DNA of 64,000 nt from Agaribacter marinus (GTDB lineage: Bacteria; Pseudomonadota; Gammaproteobacteria; Enterobacterales; Alteromonadaceae): NCBI RefSeq assembly GCF_030160655.1, contig NZ_BSOT01000005.1, positions 1,073,546 to 1,137,545 on the forward strand. The letters run 5' to 3'. Each line of letters starts with the position of its first letter. Within the stretch, counting starts at the first letter, position 1. Shown one piece after another: positions 27,839-36,456 of this stretch. The notes under the pieces are model-generated. The model had not been told where the DNA came from. It saw nothing but the letters and a program-made list of their open reading frames with translations, and did no database searches. Both the position numbers and the translations under genes were made by a program.

Positions 27839-28005
27839 ATATAAAGTAATAACCCTGTTTTAATTAGAATGGCGAATATTTCATCAAATTCGAACGAAAT
27901 ACGGCCGAAAACGACAAAAGTTGGTGAAAGCCTTAACTGGCTTTATACTATCCGACTATATTTGGGCAATTGTAACGAGTTTTCGTTAAAAAAACAGGAC
28001 TATTA

Positions 28006-28224
28006 ATGCCAATTCAGTCTCGCTATACCAATGAAGAATTTGAACGCCTTATGCAAGAAGTATTTATAACCTTGGAGCGAAACGAAGCCGATCGAGACTT
28101 GTCATTAATGGCCCTAGGTAATGTGATTGCAACTATATTTACTCAACAAGTGAATGAAAACGATAGAGATGCTATGGTAGAAAAATTCTGTCAGGTATTA
28201 AAAAAATCTGCATCATCTAAGTAA
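28006..28224 (+). CDS. yejL: YejL family protein (UPF0352)
   Basis: The 72-residue helical protein matches YejL: PIQSRYTNEEFERLMQEV, then DLSLMALGNVIATIF and a final VEKFCQVLKKS. Function unknown; small cytoplasmic dimer-forming protein. It starts at ATG 28006 after ACAGGA and precedes yejM by 60 bp, the conserved yejK-yejL-yejM neighbourhood. Confidence 0.92.
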   Translation: MPIQSRYTNEEFERLMQEVFITLERNEADRDLSLMALGNVIATIFTQQVNENDRDAMVEKFCQVLKKSASSK

Positions 28225-28284
28225 TACCTTAGTTGGGCCGTCCAATATTGAAGTAATGCATTATCTGAGCAATAGAATAATAAT

Positions 28285-29808
28285 ATGATTTATACAGAAT
28301 CACCGCGCCGTAAACAAATCAATAAGCACGTAAGCTGGGGACATTGGTTTGCCTTTGCCAATATTTTTATCGCTATTGGTATCTCTTCTATCTATTTGTT
28401 TTCAACCCCAATTGCAGACACACCAATTAGTTTTTTATACCTGATTACCACGTGGTTAGGGCATACCAGTTTTATCGCTTTCTTAGGTTTTATAATACTC
28501 GTATTACCGCTTTGCTATAAAGTCACAAGCATGCGCGTATTGAGAGCTGGCGCATCAACTATTTCTGCGTTAGGTCTCGCATTGCTGGCATTTGATGCCT
28601 TGGTGTATAACAAAACTGGCTTTCATATTAGCTTTAGTTCGGCTGAACTATTGCGTTCAGAAACGCAAGTGCAAGTCAGCGCCTTTGGTTGGTTGCAGTG
28701 GTTTTACCTGATATTACTGTTTATTATCTGGTTAATGTTGCAGTTAGTCATGGCAAACGCAATATATAATCGCCTATCTAGGATCAGAAACTTCAAATTT
28801 ACTCCCTACCTGAGCACATTCTTAGTTTTATGCTTTGTCTCAAGTCATGGCATTCATGTATGGGCAGATGCGAGGTTGTATACTCCCGTATTGAAGCAGG
28901 ACAATATGTTTCCATTGTCTTACCCGGCAACAGCTAAAACCTTGATGGCAAGGTATGGACTGCTAGATTTAGAAATGCGTGAGCAACAAGAAGAATTACA
29001 ATATCAGGTAGGTAGTGGCTTTGTTTATCCGCCTAAACCGGTTTATTGTAGTGTAAATTCAGGCATCAAAATGGTGATTTTAAGCGCATTAGAAGCGTCC
29101 AATTATTCACAACTCGATGCCTTAAATAGTAATGACTACCATTTAGTGCCACAACATAACGCCAGTAGTTTTATGCGTAAATTAGCATATGGCATACCTA
29201 ACAATATGGCGCGGCTAACCTCCGTTCCTCCTGTTATGACCGATCTACTCAATGCCTTTGATGTACCCAACACAACGTATCAGTACAACAGTGAATCGGC
29301 GGCCGAAAATGCCACACAACAAAAGTTTGATTTTAGTGGATTCAAAGAGAGTATCGAGCGCAACGACAGCGGGTTATTTATAGGCTTACTCAATGCTGAA
29401 CAACTTGAAAGCATAGACATTCCATCACTTGGCGACAATATTGCGTTAATGGTTATTGCAAAACAAAATAATGCGCCCCATTTTAAATTGTACTCAAATT
29501 TTTTGGATACTAAACAAGCCTCTTCAAATGAGGATATTCCACCGACTGTATTACAGCATTTTGGCTGCTTGGCTGAAGTTGAACGCTTCTCTACTGGGCA
29601 AGCTTTGCAATCACCTTCTCGCAATTGGCTAGTAAGCACCAATGGTGAAAATTTAGTGATCTTTAAATACCCCTTACTGACAGAAGTATCGAGAGACGGC
29701 AGTTACAAGGTATTCGACGTAAACTTGCAAAAAGAAATTTTAATAGACATCGATACTAATATGTTAAGCAGAAGTATAAAACATTTAGAAAAATTCACCC
29801 AAAAGTAG
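28285..29808 (+). CDS. yejM: YejM/PbgA-like inner-membrane protein with shortened periplasmic domain
   Basis: 507 residues: five TM helices (DUF3413 region, ~residues 20-190) and a periplasmic domain of the alkaline-phosphatase/sulfatase fold. E. coli YejM is ~586 residues and controls LpxC degradation through LapB. Here the opening strand corresponds to E. coli's LLITVDG metal-site strand but reads VILSALEAS. The stretch that in E. coli carries the later T/H-rich metal region and the WSHGHLQVPLV block is missing. The C-terminal end realigns. It is therefore likely a regulatory LPS sensor with no metal chemistry. Its position after yejL supports orthology. Confidence 0.85.
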   Translation: MIYTESPRRKQINKHVSWGHWFAFANIFIAIGISSIYLFSTPIADTPISFLYLITTWLGHTSFIAFLGFIILVLPLCYKVTSMRVLRAGASTISALGLALLAFDALVYNKTGFHISFSSAELLRSETQVQVSAFGWLQWFYLILLFIIWLMLQLVMANAIYNRLSRIRNFKFTPYLSTFLVLCFVSSHGIHVWADARLYTPVLKQDNMFPLSYPATAKTLMARYGLLDLEMREQQEELQYQVGSGFVYPPKPVYCSVNSGIKMVILSALEASNYSQLDALNSNDYHLVPQHNASSFMRKLAYGIPNNMARLTSVPPVMTDLLNAFDVPNTTYQYNSESAAENATQQKFDFSGFKESIERNDSGLFIGLLNAEQLESIDIPSLGDNIALMVIAKQNNAPHFKLYSNFLDTKQASSNEDIPPTVLQHFGCLAEVERFSTGQALQSPSRNWLVSTNGENLVIFKYPLLTEVSRDGSYKVFDVNLQKEILIDIDTNMLSRSIKHLEKFTQK

Positions 29809-30128
29809 TCACACATGCGGCGTTACAATGCGCATTGTGTTCGTTTCAGTCATTATTCTACTTCATACTTGATTAAACATTGGCACTTGCAATACAAGTA
29901 TGAAGCAGTGAACCTCCTCACCATTTTTTAAGATTTTTAGGAATAAAAACTCTCAAATTACGGTCTTCCTGTCACGAATCGTTACAATTCTAACGAAACT
30001 ATCAAGAAACGTTTTTAATTTGTTCACTTTGCACCTGAGCATCTTGCGCATTGCTGAAGTGCTGTTTAGAGTGCATGTCACACGCTTTTTGACAGTTACA
30101 CTAATTTACTGATTAACGGAAAATTCTC
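29809..30128. promoter_or_regulatory. 320-bp leader upstream of the arsenosugar-type operon, with a palindrome and an inverted repeat
   Basis: No gene is seen. A perfect 14-bp palindrome ACAATGCGCATTGT lies at 29825-29838. A perfect 11-bp inverted repeat CTTCATACTTG / CAAGTATGAAG lies at 29861-29871 and 29895-29905 with 23 bp between. Near 29970-30010 there are 10-bp periodic GT(C/T)AC-like units. This region must contain the promoter of the nine-gene operon, and possibly the yejM terminator. Confidence 0.5.
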
Positions 30129-30992
30129 ATGATAGCCAAACCAATGACTTTGAAAAACATGAACTATAAAAACAAACTATGCTCTCTCGGTGTTTTGATT
30201 GCGCTGACTGGCGTTAGTCAATTTTCACATGCTGGTGCTTGGGTTGCAGACAAGGGCAAAGGGTATAATAAGCTATCTTATAATAGTTATAGTGCAGATG
30301 AATTCGAAGGTGAAAATGCGGATTTTGGTGAATTCGATAGCACTCAAATCACTTTTTATGGCGAATACGGGCTTGGCAATAATTTTGGTATTTTTGGTTC
30401 TTTGTCTCACCAAGACTTAGAACAAACTGACGCATCAGGCAACGCAACCACTGGTAGTGGCGCAAGTGATTTAGAATTAGGCATCAAATATCAATGGCAA
30501 GCAGACCCCTTTGTTTTATCAACATCACTGCTAGTTAAACTCCCTTATTTATATGATGAGAATGATCCACTACCAACGGGTAATGGACAAGAAGACGTTG
30601 AATTTAAAGTACTAATTGGTAAGAGCCTTTACCCATACGGTTATTTCGGTGTCGAAGCTGGGTACCGTTATCGTGCAGATGCACCGTCTGACGAATATCG
30701 GTATTTAGTCGAATATGGCTATGATATATCGGAGCAAGTTTATTTCCGAACTAAATTAGATGGTATCCTTAGTGCAAACAATGCGGATGTCGATACTAAT
30801 GCGCCTGTCGGCAATTTGTCATTAGCTCCTGAGTTTGACTTAGGTAAGCTCGAAGTTACATTTGGTTACAATTTCGACCAAGGAAAGAGTAAATCTAAAT
30901 GGGGCGTTGAGTTCACTTATACAAATGAAATTTATGGCGACAACGCATTACAAGGCGAAACACTTTCACTAGGGATAACGCGTGTTTTCTAA
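30129..30992 (+). CDS. Outer-membrane beta-barrel transporter-like protein
   Basis: 287 residues with a signal peptide (cleavage near SHAGA) and a C-terminus ending in phenylalanine, the outer-membrane assembly signal. The body is alternating amphipathic strands with acidic loops; segments such as DLELGIKYQW and LSTSLLVKLPYLYDENDPLPTGNGQ resemble the Phenol_MetA_deg/'transporter' barrel family, whose members are predicted channels. It is the first gene of the cluster; its stop overlaps the next gene's GTG start by 11 bp. A role in export or surface display of the cluster's product is inferred from position. Confidence 0.7.
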   Translation: MIAKPMTLKNMNYKNKLCSLGVLIALTGVSQFSHAGAWVADKGKGYNKLSYNSYSADEFEGENADFGEFDSTQITFYGEYGLGNNFGIFGSLSHQDLEQTDASGNATTGSGASDLELGIKYQWQADPFVLSTSLLVKLPYLYDENDPLPTGNGQEDVEFKVLIGKSLYPYGYFGVEAGYRYRADAPSDEYRYLVEYGYDISEQVYFRTKLDGILSANNADVDTNAPVGNLSLAPEFDLGKLEVTFGYNFDQGKSKSKWGVEFTYTNEIYGDNALQGETLSLGITRVF

Positions 30993-32505
30993 CGATTTAC
31001 CTTTATGGGGAGCAGTTCTGCTGTCTCTCCATCTCTGTTTATTAATCATCTTATGTTTTTTTGGCATGCATCGATTGTCGATGGTGTTTCGTTGGTTTAA
31101 GTACAAAGACAAGCGAGAAATCATTACGACTCAGTTCGAATCACTGCCCAAGGTAACGGTTCAGATCCCACTATACAATGAACGGATGGTTGCTGAACGT
31201 ATTGTTGATGCAGTATGTGCGCTGGATTATCCATCCGAGCTTTTACAAATTCAAATCGTTGATGACTCAACGGATGAAACTATCGGTATCACCGCAACTC
31301 GTGTGCAACAATATAAAAAACAGGGCATCAACATTGACCATGTCACACGCACCAACCGCCATGGTTATAAAGCTGGCGCACTGAAAGATGCAATGGAAAC
31401 CGCCACTGGCGAATTCATTGCTATTTTTGATGCTGACTTCATTCCACACCCATCAATCATTCTTGACACCATTCATGAATTTACAGATGAAAACGTTGGT
31501 ATGCTGCAATATCGATGGGAACATCTAAATCGTCACAATAGTAAAATGACTGAAACACAAGCAATGATGTTAGATGCGCATTTCAGTTTGGAGCAAACGG
31601 TAAGGTGCAATAGCGGTATGCTATTGAATTTTAACGGTACAGCTGGCATCTGGCGCACTGAAACTATCATTGACGCTGGTCACTGGAGTGCAGACACGCT
31701 CACTGAAGATTTAGACCTTAGCTATAGAGCCCAACTTAAAGGTTGGAAAATGCATTACCTAAATGATGTAGTTTGTCACGGTGAGTTGCCTGCGGATATG
31801 AATGCATTCAAGAGCCAACAGCATCGCTGGGCAAAAGGTGGCATTCAAGTAATGAAAAAGATGCTCGGCACTGTTTGGCGCTCGCCCATCTCTTTGAAAA
31901 AGAAAATTGAAGCTAGCTTCCACTTATCAAATAACCTCGCATACTTTGTCATGTTGGTTGATACGCTGTTCTTCCTACTACCCAGTTTATGGTTGCGTGA
32001 GAAGTATCAGACCGACCAAATGTTATGGTTAGATGTACCTCTTTTATTGCTTAGCTCTGGCGGCCATCTCGTTTATTTGTACTTTGGGCAAATAGCGCTA
32101 AAACACTCACCTTGGAAAGCATTTTTACAAATTCCAAGGCTAATCGTTATGGGTATACGTCTGGCATTCAATAATGCCAATGCCGCTGTCGAAGCACTGC
32201 AAGGTCTTGAAAGCGAATTTGTACGTACACCAAAAAGTGGCGAACTAAGTGAAGTTGACGTGCCAGTGCCTGAAATATCCAACAAGCCTGAAAAATCTAA
32301 CTTTACGCTAAATCTTTACCAAGCAGTTCCTCCTAAAGGTGCATTCTTTGAATTGGCGCTTGCAGTTATCTATTGCATTGTTTTCGCTTGGGCGATTGAA
32401 CAGGGTTTATGGTTACTTTTGCCTTTTATCTTTTTACTAATGTGCGGTTTTATAAGTGCAGCAAAGCAGAGCTTTGTTGGTCAATTAAAACTGTCGAAAC
32501 AGTAA
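30982..32505 (+). CDS. Membrane-bound family 2 glycosyltransferase, cellulose-synthase-like
   Basis: 507 residues: an N-terminal TM helix, a cytoplasmic GT2 domain with VQIPLYNER, DDSTDET, the metal-binding FDADFIP, acceptor/base TEDLDLSYR and QQHRWAKG (QxxRW), then four or so C-terminal TM helices. This is the signature set of processive polysaccharide synthases of the CslA/BcsA/HasA type. The GTG at 30982 follows AGGGA and overlaps the barrel gene. The sugar donor is unknown. It may make a glycan or glycolipid that the arsenosugar is attached to, which is inference. Confidence 0.9.
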   Translation: MFSNDLPLWGAVLLSLHLCLLIILCFFGMHRLSMVFRWFKYKDKREIITTQFESLPKVTVQIPLYNERMVAERIVDAVCALDYPSELLQIQIVDDSTDETIGITATRVQQYKKQGINIDHVTRTNRHGYKAGALKDAMETATGEFIAIFDADFIPHPSIILDTIHEFTDENVGMLQYRWEHLNRHNSKMTETQAMMLDAHFSLEQTVRCNSGMLLNFNGTAGIWRTETIIDAGHWSADTLTEDLDLSYRAQLKGWKMHYLNDVVCHGELPADMNAFKSQQHRWAKGGIQVMKKMLGTVWRSPISLKKKIEASFHLSNNLAYFVMLVDTLFFLLPSLWLREKYQTDQMLWLDVPLLLLSSGGHLVYLYFGQIALKHSPWKAFLQIPRLIVMGIRLAFNNANAAVEALQGLESEFVRTPKSGELSEVDVPVPEISNKPEKSNFTLNLYQAVPPKGAFFELALAVIYCIVFAWAIEQGLWLLLPFIFLLMCGFISAAKQSFVGQLKLSKQ

Positions 32506-32515
32506 GAGGATTGTC

Positions 32516-33910
32516 GTGCTTGCGAACTTACCATTTGGTAAACGATATTTAGGCAGTATAAATGGTGTGAGCCTTATCGCACTTTTTATCGCCATTGTCA
32601 CAAGCGCGGTTAGCTTTTTAATTGCCGATACAGATTGGGCAACTAAAAATACTGTTGGACTCGGTTGGGTAACGGTTGCTCAATACCTTGCCCTCAGTTT
32701 GTGTATGTTTGTGGTCTGGAAGTTTGGACCACAAAGCAATCGACTCAGAGACTTCGTAGGCATTATTACTATAGCGATAATTATCAGAGCTATTTTAGTA
32801 CCTGTTAGCCCCTACACCTCAAATGACGTGGACCGATACCTATTCGACGGCAAAGTTGCATTGAGTGGGTTCGACCCATATCGTACCAATCATAACGCGC
32901 CAACACTTAAGGCGTTGCGAGCAGAATGGCCAACACCGGAAGAACATGCAAAATACCCGACGCTATACCCACCGGGTGCTATTGGTCTCTACGCGCTATC
33001 AGCTGCCAGCGGCGCAGATAATGCTGCGTTGGTGTGGAAGTCGCTATCATTTTTTGCGAGTGCATTGACTGTCATATTTATGGCCTTGGTATTGCTATCT
33101 GTCGGCAACCTGAAACATTTATCGCTTGTGGCGCTTTCTCCTATTTTGATATTTGAAGCTGGTGTGGGCGCACATATTGATGCCTTTTCCACATTGGCTG
33201 TTGCCGCATCACTTTATGCATATCAGCGTAAGCTCTTTGTTTATGCTGGCGTCGCCATAGGTTTAGGCACCTTGAGCAAACTATTACCGGTGTTATTGCT
33301 GCTACCTTTGTTTTTTTCGATGAATAAACTTAGAGATGCTACTAAATTAGTCATTGGTGCGCTTGCAACAGTCGGCCTTGGGTATGTAATTGCAATTGTA
33401 TTGGGAATGCAACCAATTGGAAGTACACCAGTATTTTTTGAAAAATGGCGTAATGCCGCCCCTTTATTTGACTTATTAAATATATTCTTAAGTGGATATA
33501 CCTTAGTGTTTTTCATTGGCTTAATTACTGTGGGTGCTTTTGTTATTGTTACGCTTTGGACTTGGAATCAAAGCCCTAAAAATGAAAAAAATACCTTATT
33601 AGCAATTTCTCCTGCGCTTCAATGGGTACTAATTGTCCCATTATTACTCAGTCCCGTAGTATTTCCGTGGTATCTCATGGTATTAGTGCCTCTTTTCGCA
33701 CTACGCCCAACCTTCTTTTTGTCAGCTTGGTTTACCTTGTTACCACTTTCCTACTTGGTACTAAATAAATTTGCATGCTGCGGTATATGGGCACCACTTG
33801 AATGGACCAATTACTTACTCGCCGTCGGGCTTGTCTTGGGACTGTTGTTTGATCAGCTATTTTTATCTTGTAAACCGACGGAATCTTGTAGCCATGGCCA
33901 AATTGCTTAA
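32516..33910 (+). CDS. GT-C type membrane glycosyltransferase (GT87/DUF2029-like)
   Basis: 464 residues with about 11-12 TM helices. The first periplasmic loop contains TSNDVDRYLFDGKVA, the acidic D-x-D-R-Y motif of GT-C transferases that use polyprenyl-phosphate sugars, followed by a P-rich YPTLYPPGA segment typical of GT87/DUF2029 proteins. Start GTG 32516 follows AGAGGA. It would act on the periplasmic face of the inner membrane. Two genes downstream a polyprenyl-phosphate-sugar-synthase-like GT2 could supply its donor. Confidence 0.8.
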   Translation: MLANLPFGKRYLGSINGVSLIALFIAIVTSAVSFLIADTDWATKNTVGLGWVTVAQYLALSLCMFVVWKFGPQSNRLRDFVGIITIAIIIRAILVPVSPYTSNDVDRYLFDGKVALSGFDPYRTNHNAPTLKALRAEWPTPEEHAKYPTLYPPGAIGLYALSAASGADNAALVWKSLSFFASALTVIFMALVLLSVGNLKHLSLVALSPILIFEAGVGAHIDAFSTLAVAASLYAYQRKLFVYAGVAIGLGTLSKLLPVLLLLPLFFSMNKLRDATKLVIGALATVGLGYVIAIVLGMQPIGSTPVFFEKWRNAAPLFDLLNIFLSGYTLVFFIGLITVGAFVIVTLWTWNQSPKNEKNTLLAISPALQWVLIVPLLLSPVVFPWYLMVLVPLFALRPTFFLSAWFTLLPLSYLVLNKFACCGIWAPLEWTNYLLAVGLVLGLLFDQLFLSCKPTESCSHGQIA

Positions 33911-33955
33911 AAATCACTCGCGTCTTACACAAAGGGCCGATTGCAATACATACAC

Positions 33956-34031
33956 CTTATCTACAACAGATAAGTCGGATAAACGTTCATGTAGGTTAAG
34001 CAACCTACCTCAGTCTGATGTTGATCATCAG
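33956..34031. repeat. Three consecutive small hairpins in the intergenic spacer of the operon
   Basis: Stem 1: CTTATCT/AGATAAG (33956-33962, 33968-33974). Stem 2: GTAGGTT/AACCTAC with loop AAGC (33991-33997, 34002-34008). Stem 3: CTGATG/CATCAG (34015-34020, 34026-34031). All are perfect. They lie in the only long gap (145 bp) of the otherwise tightly packed operon, and end 24 bp before the next ATG. They could be an RNA processing or attenuation element. Confidence 0.5.
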
Positions 34032-34055
34032 GCGCAAGCGTAAAGGATATTTGTT

Positions 34056-34805
34056 ATGTATCAGGGTAAAAAAATTAGTGTTGTGATGCCAGCCTTAAAC
34101 GAAGCATTAGCAATTGGCAAAGTAATACGTGCATTACAAGCGCTAAACAGCAATGGTAATGCAGTTGTAGATGAAATTATCGTTTGCGACAACGGCTCAA
34201 CTGACGGTACTGCCGCAGTCTGTATGCAATTAGGAGCGACCGTTGTCGAGCAAGCAATTGGCGGTTATGGCATTGCCTGTTTAACAGCGATTTCAGCAAT
34301 TACGAGTACAGATATTGTGTTGTTTGTTGATGCCGACGATTCATGCGACATATCTCAGGCACGTGAGTTACTTGAGCAAATTGTACAAGGGGCAGATTTA
34401 GTTATTGGTTCTCGAGTGCTAGGTAAAGAAGAAAAAGGTGCGCTTACGCCATTACAAAAATTTGGTAATGCATTATCAAGCGTACTTATTCAGCTAATTT
34501 GGCGACATCCAATCACCGACTTAGGGCCATTTCGTGCAATCACTATGCGCGCACTACGTCAAATAAATATGCAGGATAAAAAGTTTGGCTGGACGGTCGA
34601 AATGCAAGTTAAAGCCATACAGTTAGGCTTAACTGTGCGGGAAGTACCTGTGAATTCAAAAGTACGAATTGGCGAGTCAAAAATTAGCGGCACAATCCGT
34701 GGTTCAGTGGGCGCGGGTGTCGGCATATTATCCATGATTGCAAAATTAAGGTGGCAACAGAAAGATTTTAGAGCACAGCAAATTAGTTCGTCTCAACGTT
34801 CTTAA
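34056..34805 (+). CDS. Family 2 glycosyltransferase, polyprenyl-phosphate sugar synthase-like
   Basis: 249 residues with the GT-A hallmarks ISVVMPALNEA, CDNGSTDGT, FVDADDS and the basic acceptor region GPFRAITMRAL. It most resembles DPM1/DolP-mannose synthase-type GT2 proteins that charge a polyprenyl phosphate with a hexose, though it lacks C-terminal TM helices. ATG 34056 follows AAAGGATA. In context it may supply the donor for the GT-C protein encoded upstream. Confidence 0.82.
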   Translation: MYQGKKISVVMPALNEALAIGKVIRALQALNSNGNAVVDEIIVCDNGSTDGTAAVCMQLGATVVEQAIGGYGIACLTAISAITSTDIVLFVDADDSCDISQARELLEQIVQGADLVIGSRVLGKEEKGALTPLQKFGNALSSVLIQLIWRHPITDLGPFRAITMRALRQINMQDKKFGWTVEMQVKAIQLGLTVREVPVNSKVRIGESKISGTIRGSVGAGVGILSMIAKLRWQQKDFRAQQISSSQRS

Positions 34806-34837
34806 CTTTATTAAATGGCAAGGTAGTGAAAAATAAA

Positions 34838-35728
34838 ATGAGTAATAAGCAAAGCCTATTAACAATTGCAAGTGTCTTGTTTTTGATATTGATTTCTCTA
34901 GTCGCTTACAAAGGGTACGGATTTTATAAGTTGAAAGATCCCGACCCGCTAACGTTTTGGGATGTCAGCGACGAAGACAATGGATCGGTCATTGACCATG
35001 ATTTGTGGCAAAGCATCCTGACCAAATACGTTAAACCTAATAGCAGCATGGGGATTAACCTATTTGACTATGCAGGCGTATCGGATGAAGACTATGAAGT
35101 ACTCGAGACGTATATAGATAACATGGCGTCCATTGACCCTCGTGAATACATGAAAGAAGAACAAAAGGCCTATTGGATAAACTTATACAATGCCATCACC
35201 ATTAAGGTCATTCTTGATGAATACCCTGTAGATACTATAAAAGCGACAGGGAATGGCCTAATAGGGCTTGGCCCGTGGGATGACAAAGTAGTATCCATTG
35301 TAAATATAGAACTGTCACTCAATAACATTGAACATGGCATATTGCGGCGTATTTGGAATGATAATCGGATCCACTATGGTATCAACTGTGCAAGTATTGG
35401 GTGCCCTGACTTGGCTCCCATCGCCTATACAGGAGCACAATTGGATTCGCAACTAGCGCATGCCGCAAAGGTATTTATTAACAACCCGCGTGGTGTAAAT
35501 TTCGTCGATGACACGTTAATACTATCAAGTATATTTAATTGGTTTGTTGCCGATTTTGGAGACAACGAAATTAACTTACTCGTCGATCTACAAAAACATG
35601 CGACACCCGATTTAGCAAAAAAAATTCAAGCGCATAATGGCCCAATTGAATATGACTACGACTGGCGTTTAAATGACGCAATATTAGCTAACGCAACCTC
35701 CTCTAACAACAACGGAGCAAACGAATAA
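34838..35728 (+). CDS. DUF547 domain-containing membrane-anchored protein
   Basis: About 296 residues: an N-terminal TM/signal anchor, then a DUF547 domain with YWINLYNAITI, NNIEHGILRRIW and HYGINCASIGCPDL. The last motif carries the paired cysteines and histidine that make DUF547 look like a cysteine-protease/transglutaminase-fold enzyme. Function is not known, but DUF547 genes recur beside TIGR04282-type transferases. GTG 34826 is also in frame; ATG 34838 fits the AGGTAGTGA eight bases upstream. Its stop overlaps the next ATG (TAATG). Confidence 0.85.
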   Translation: MSNKQSLLTIASVLFLILISLVAYKGYGFYKLKDPDPLTFWDVSDEDNGSVIDHDLWQSILTKYVKPNSSMGINLFDYAGVSDEDYEVLETYIDNMASIDPREYMKEEQKAYWINLYNAITIKVILDEYPVDTIKATGNGLIGLGPWDDKVVSIVNIELSLNNIEHGILRRIWNDNRIHYGINCASIGCPDLAPIAYTGAQLDSQLAHAAKVFINNPRGVNFVDDTLILSSIFNWFVADFGDNEINLLVDLQKHATPDLAKKIQAHNGPIEYDYDWRLNDAILANATSSNNNGANE

Positions 35729-36456
35729 TGCAGTTGACACAAGTTCATGGTGAGCTCCCAACATTGGTTATCTTTTGTAAACGACCTATGCTTAATCAAG
35801 GAAAAGCTAGGCTTGCAGCCACAATTGGCGCTGACAGTGCCTTATTAATAGCCAAACAACTACTTAACTGCGCACTAGAAGACGCAAACGAATGGCCTGG
35901 TCATATTGTACTCACAGTATCCAATAAAGAAGATGCCGAGTGGGCGGAAACACTCTTAACTCGTCACTTCGATGTGTTAGCCCAAAATAGTGGCAATTTG
36001 GGCGAACGAATAAATGACATCGACGTTACTTTGCGTTCAGCTGGGCATCACTCACTTGTATTTATTGGCACAGATGCGCCAATGTTAGATAGCGACCATT
36101 ATCATCAAACTATCCGAGCCTTACGCGAACATGACTACGTATTCAGCAGAGCGCAAGATGGCGGCGTAGGTATTATGGCAAATGCAGTGCCTTGGCCAAA
36201 TATCTCAACATTATCATGGAGTACTTCAACCTTGGGTAAAGAGCTAGCAGATTGTTGCCTTCAATATTCTGACAAAAATACCGACAAAACTAACAGCCAA
36301 ATAACGTATGTAAAAAGTAGCTACGACATAGACGAAGAGGTTGATTTAACACAACTATATGCCGACTTAAGACAAGATAAGCGCCCTGCCCGCGTAGCAC
36401 TAAGAAACATAATAGAAGACTTAGACTGTATTAAGGAAGATAAGCGTTATGCGTGA
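35728..36456 (+). CDS. TIGR04282/DUF2064-type arsenosugar biosynthesis glycosyltransferase
   Basis: 242 residues with the DUF2064 pattern: VIFCKRPMLNQGKARLA at the N-terminus, GNLGERIND, FIGTDAPMLD (GTD, metal/nucleotide site), AQDGGVGIMA and LSWSTSTLGKEL. NCBI names this family 'arsenosugar biosynthesis glycosyltransferase' because of its recurrent linkage to ArsM and a radical SAM enzyme; biochemical proof is thin. It overlaps DUF547 upstream by 1 bp and arsM downstream by 8 bp, so it is translationally coupled to both. Confidence 0.87.
   Translation: MQLTQVHGELPTLVIFCKRPMLNQGKARLAATIGADSALLIAKQLLNCALEDANEWPGHIVLTVSNKEDAEWAETLLTRHFDVLAQNSGNLGERINDIDVTLRSAGHHSLVFIGTDAPMLDSDHYHQTIRALREHDYVFSRAQDGGVGIMANAVPWPNISTLSWSTSTLGKELADCCLQYSDKNTDKTNSQITYVKSSYDIDEEVDLTQLYADLRQDKRPARVALRNIIEDLDCIKEDKRYA

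Noticed and set aside
29970-30010. Pho-box-like sequence CTGTCACGAATCGTTACA ahead of the arsenosugar-type operon
   Set aside because: Pho boxes repeat with 11-bp period; here the similar units are 10 bp apart and the second half matches the consensus poorly.
33894-34043. 49-codon ORF in the spacer between the GT-C and GT2 genes of the arsenosugar-type operon
   Set aside because: No ribosome-binding site, unusual composition, and it runs straight through the three hairpins; more likely untranslated spacer.
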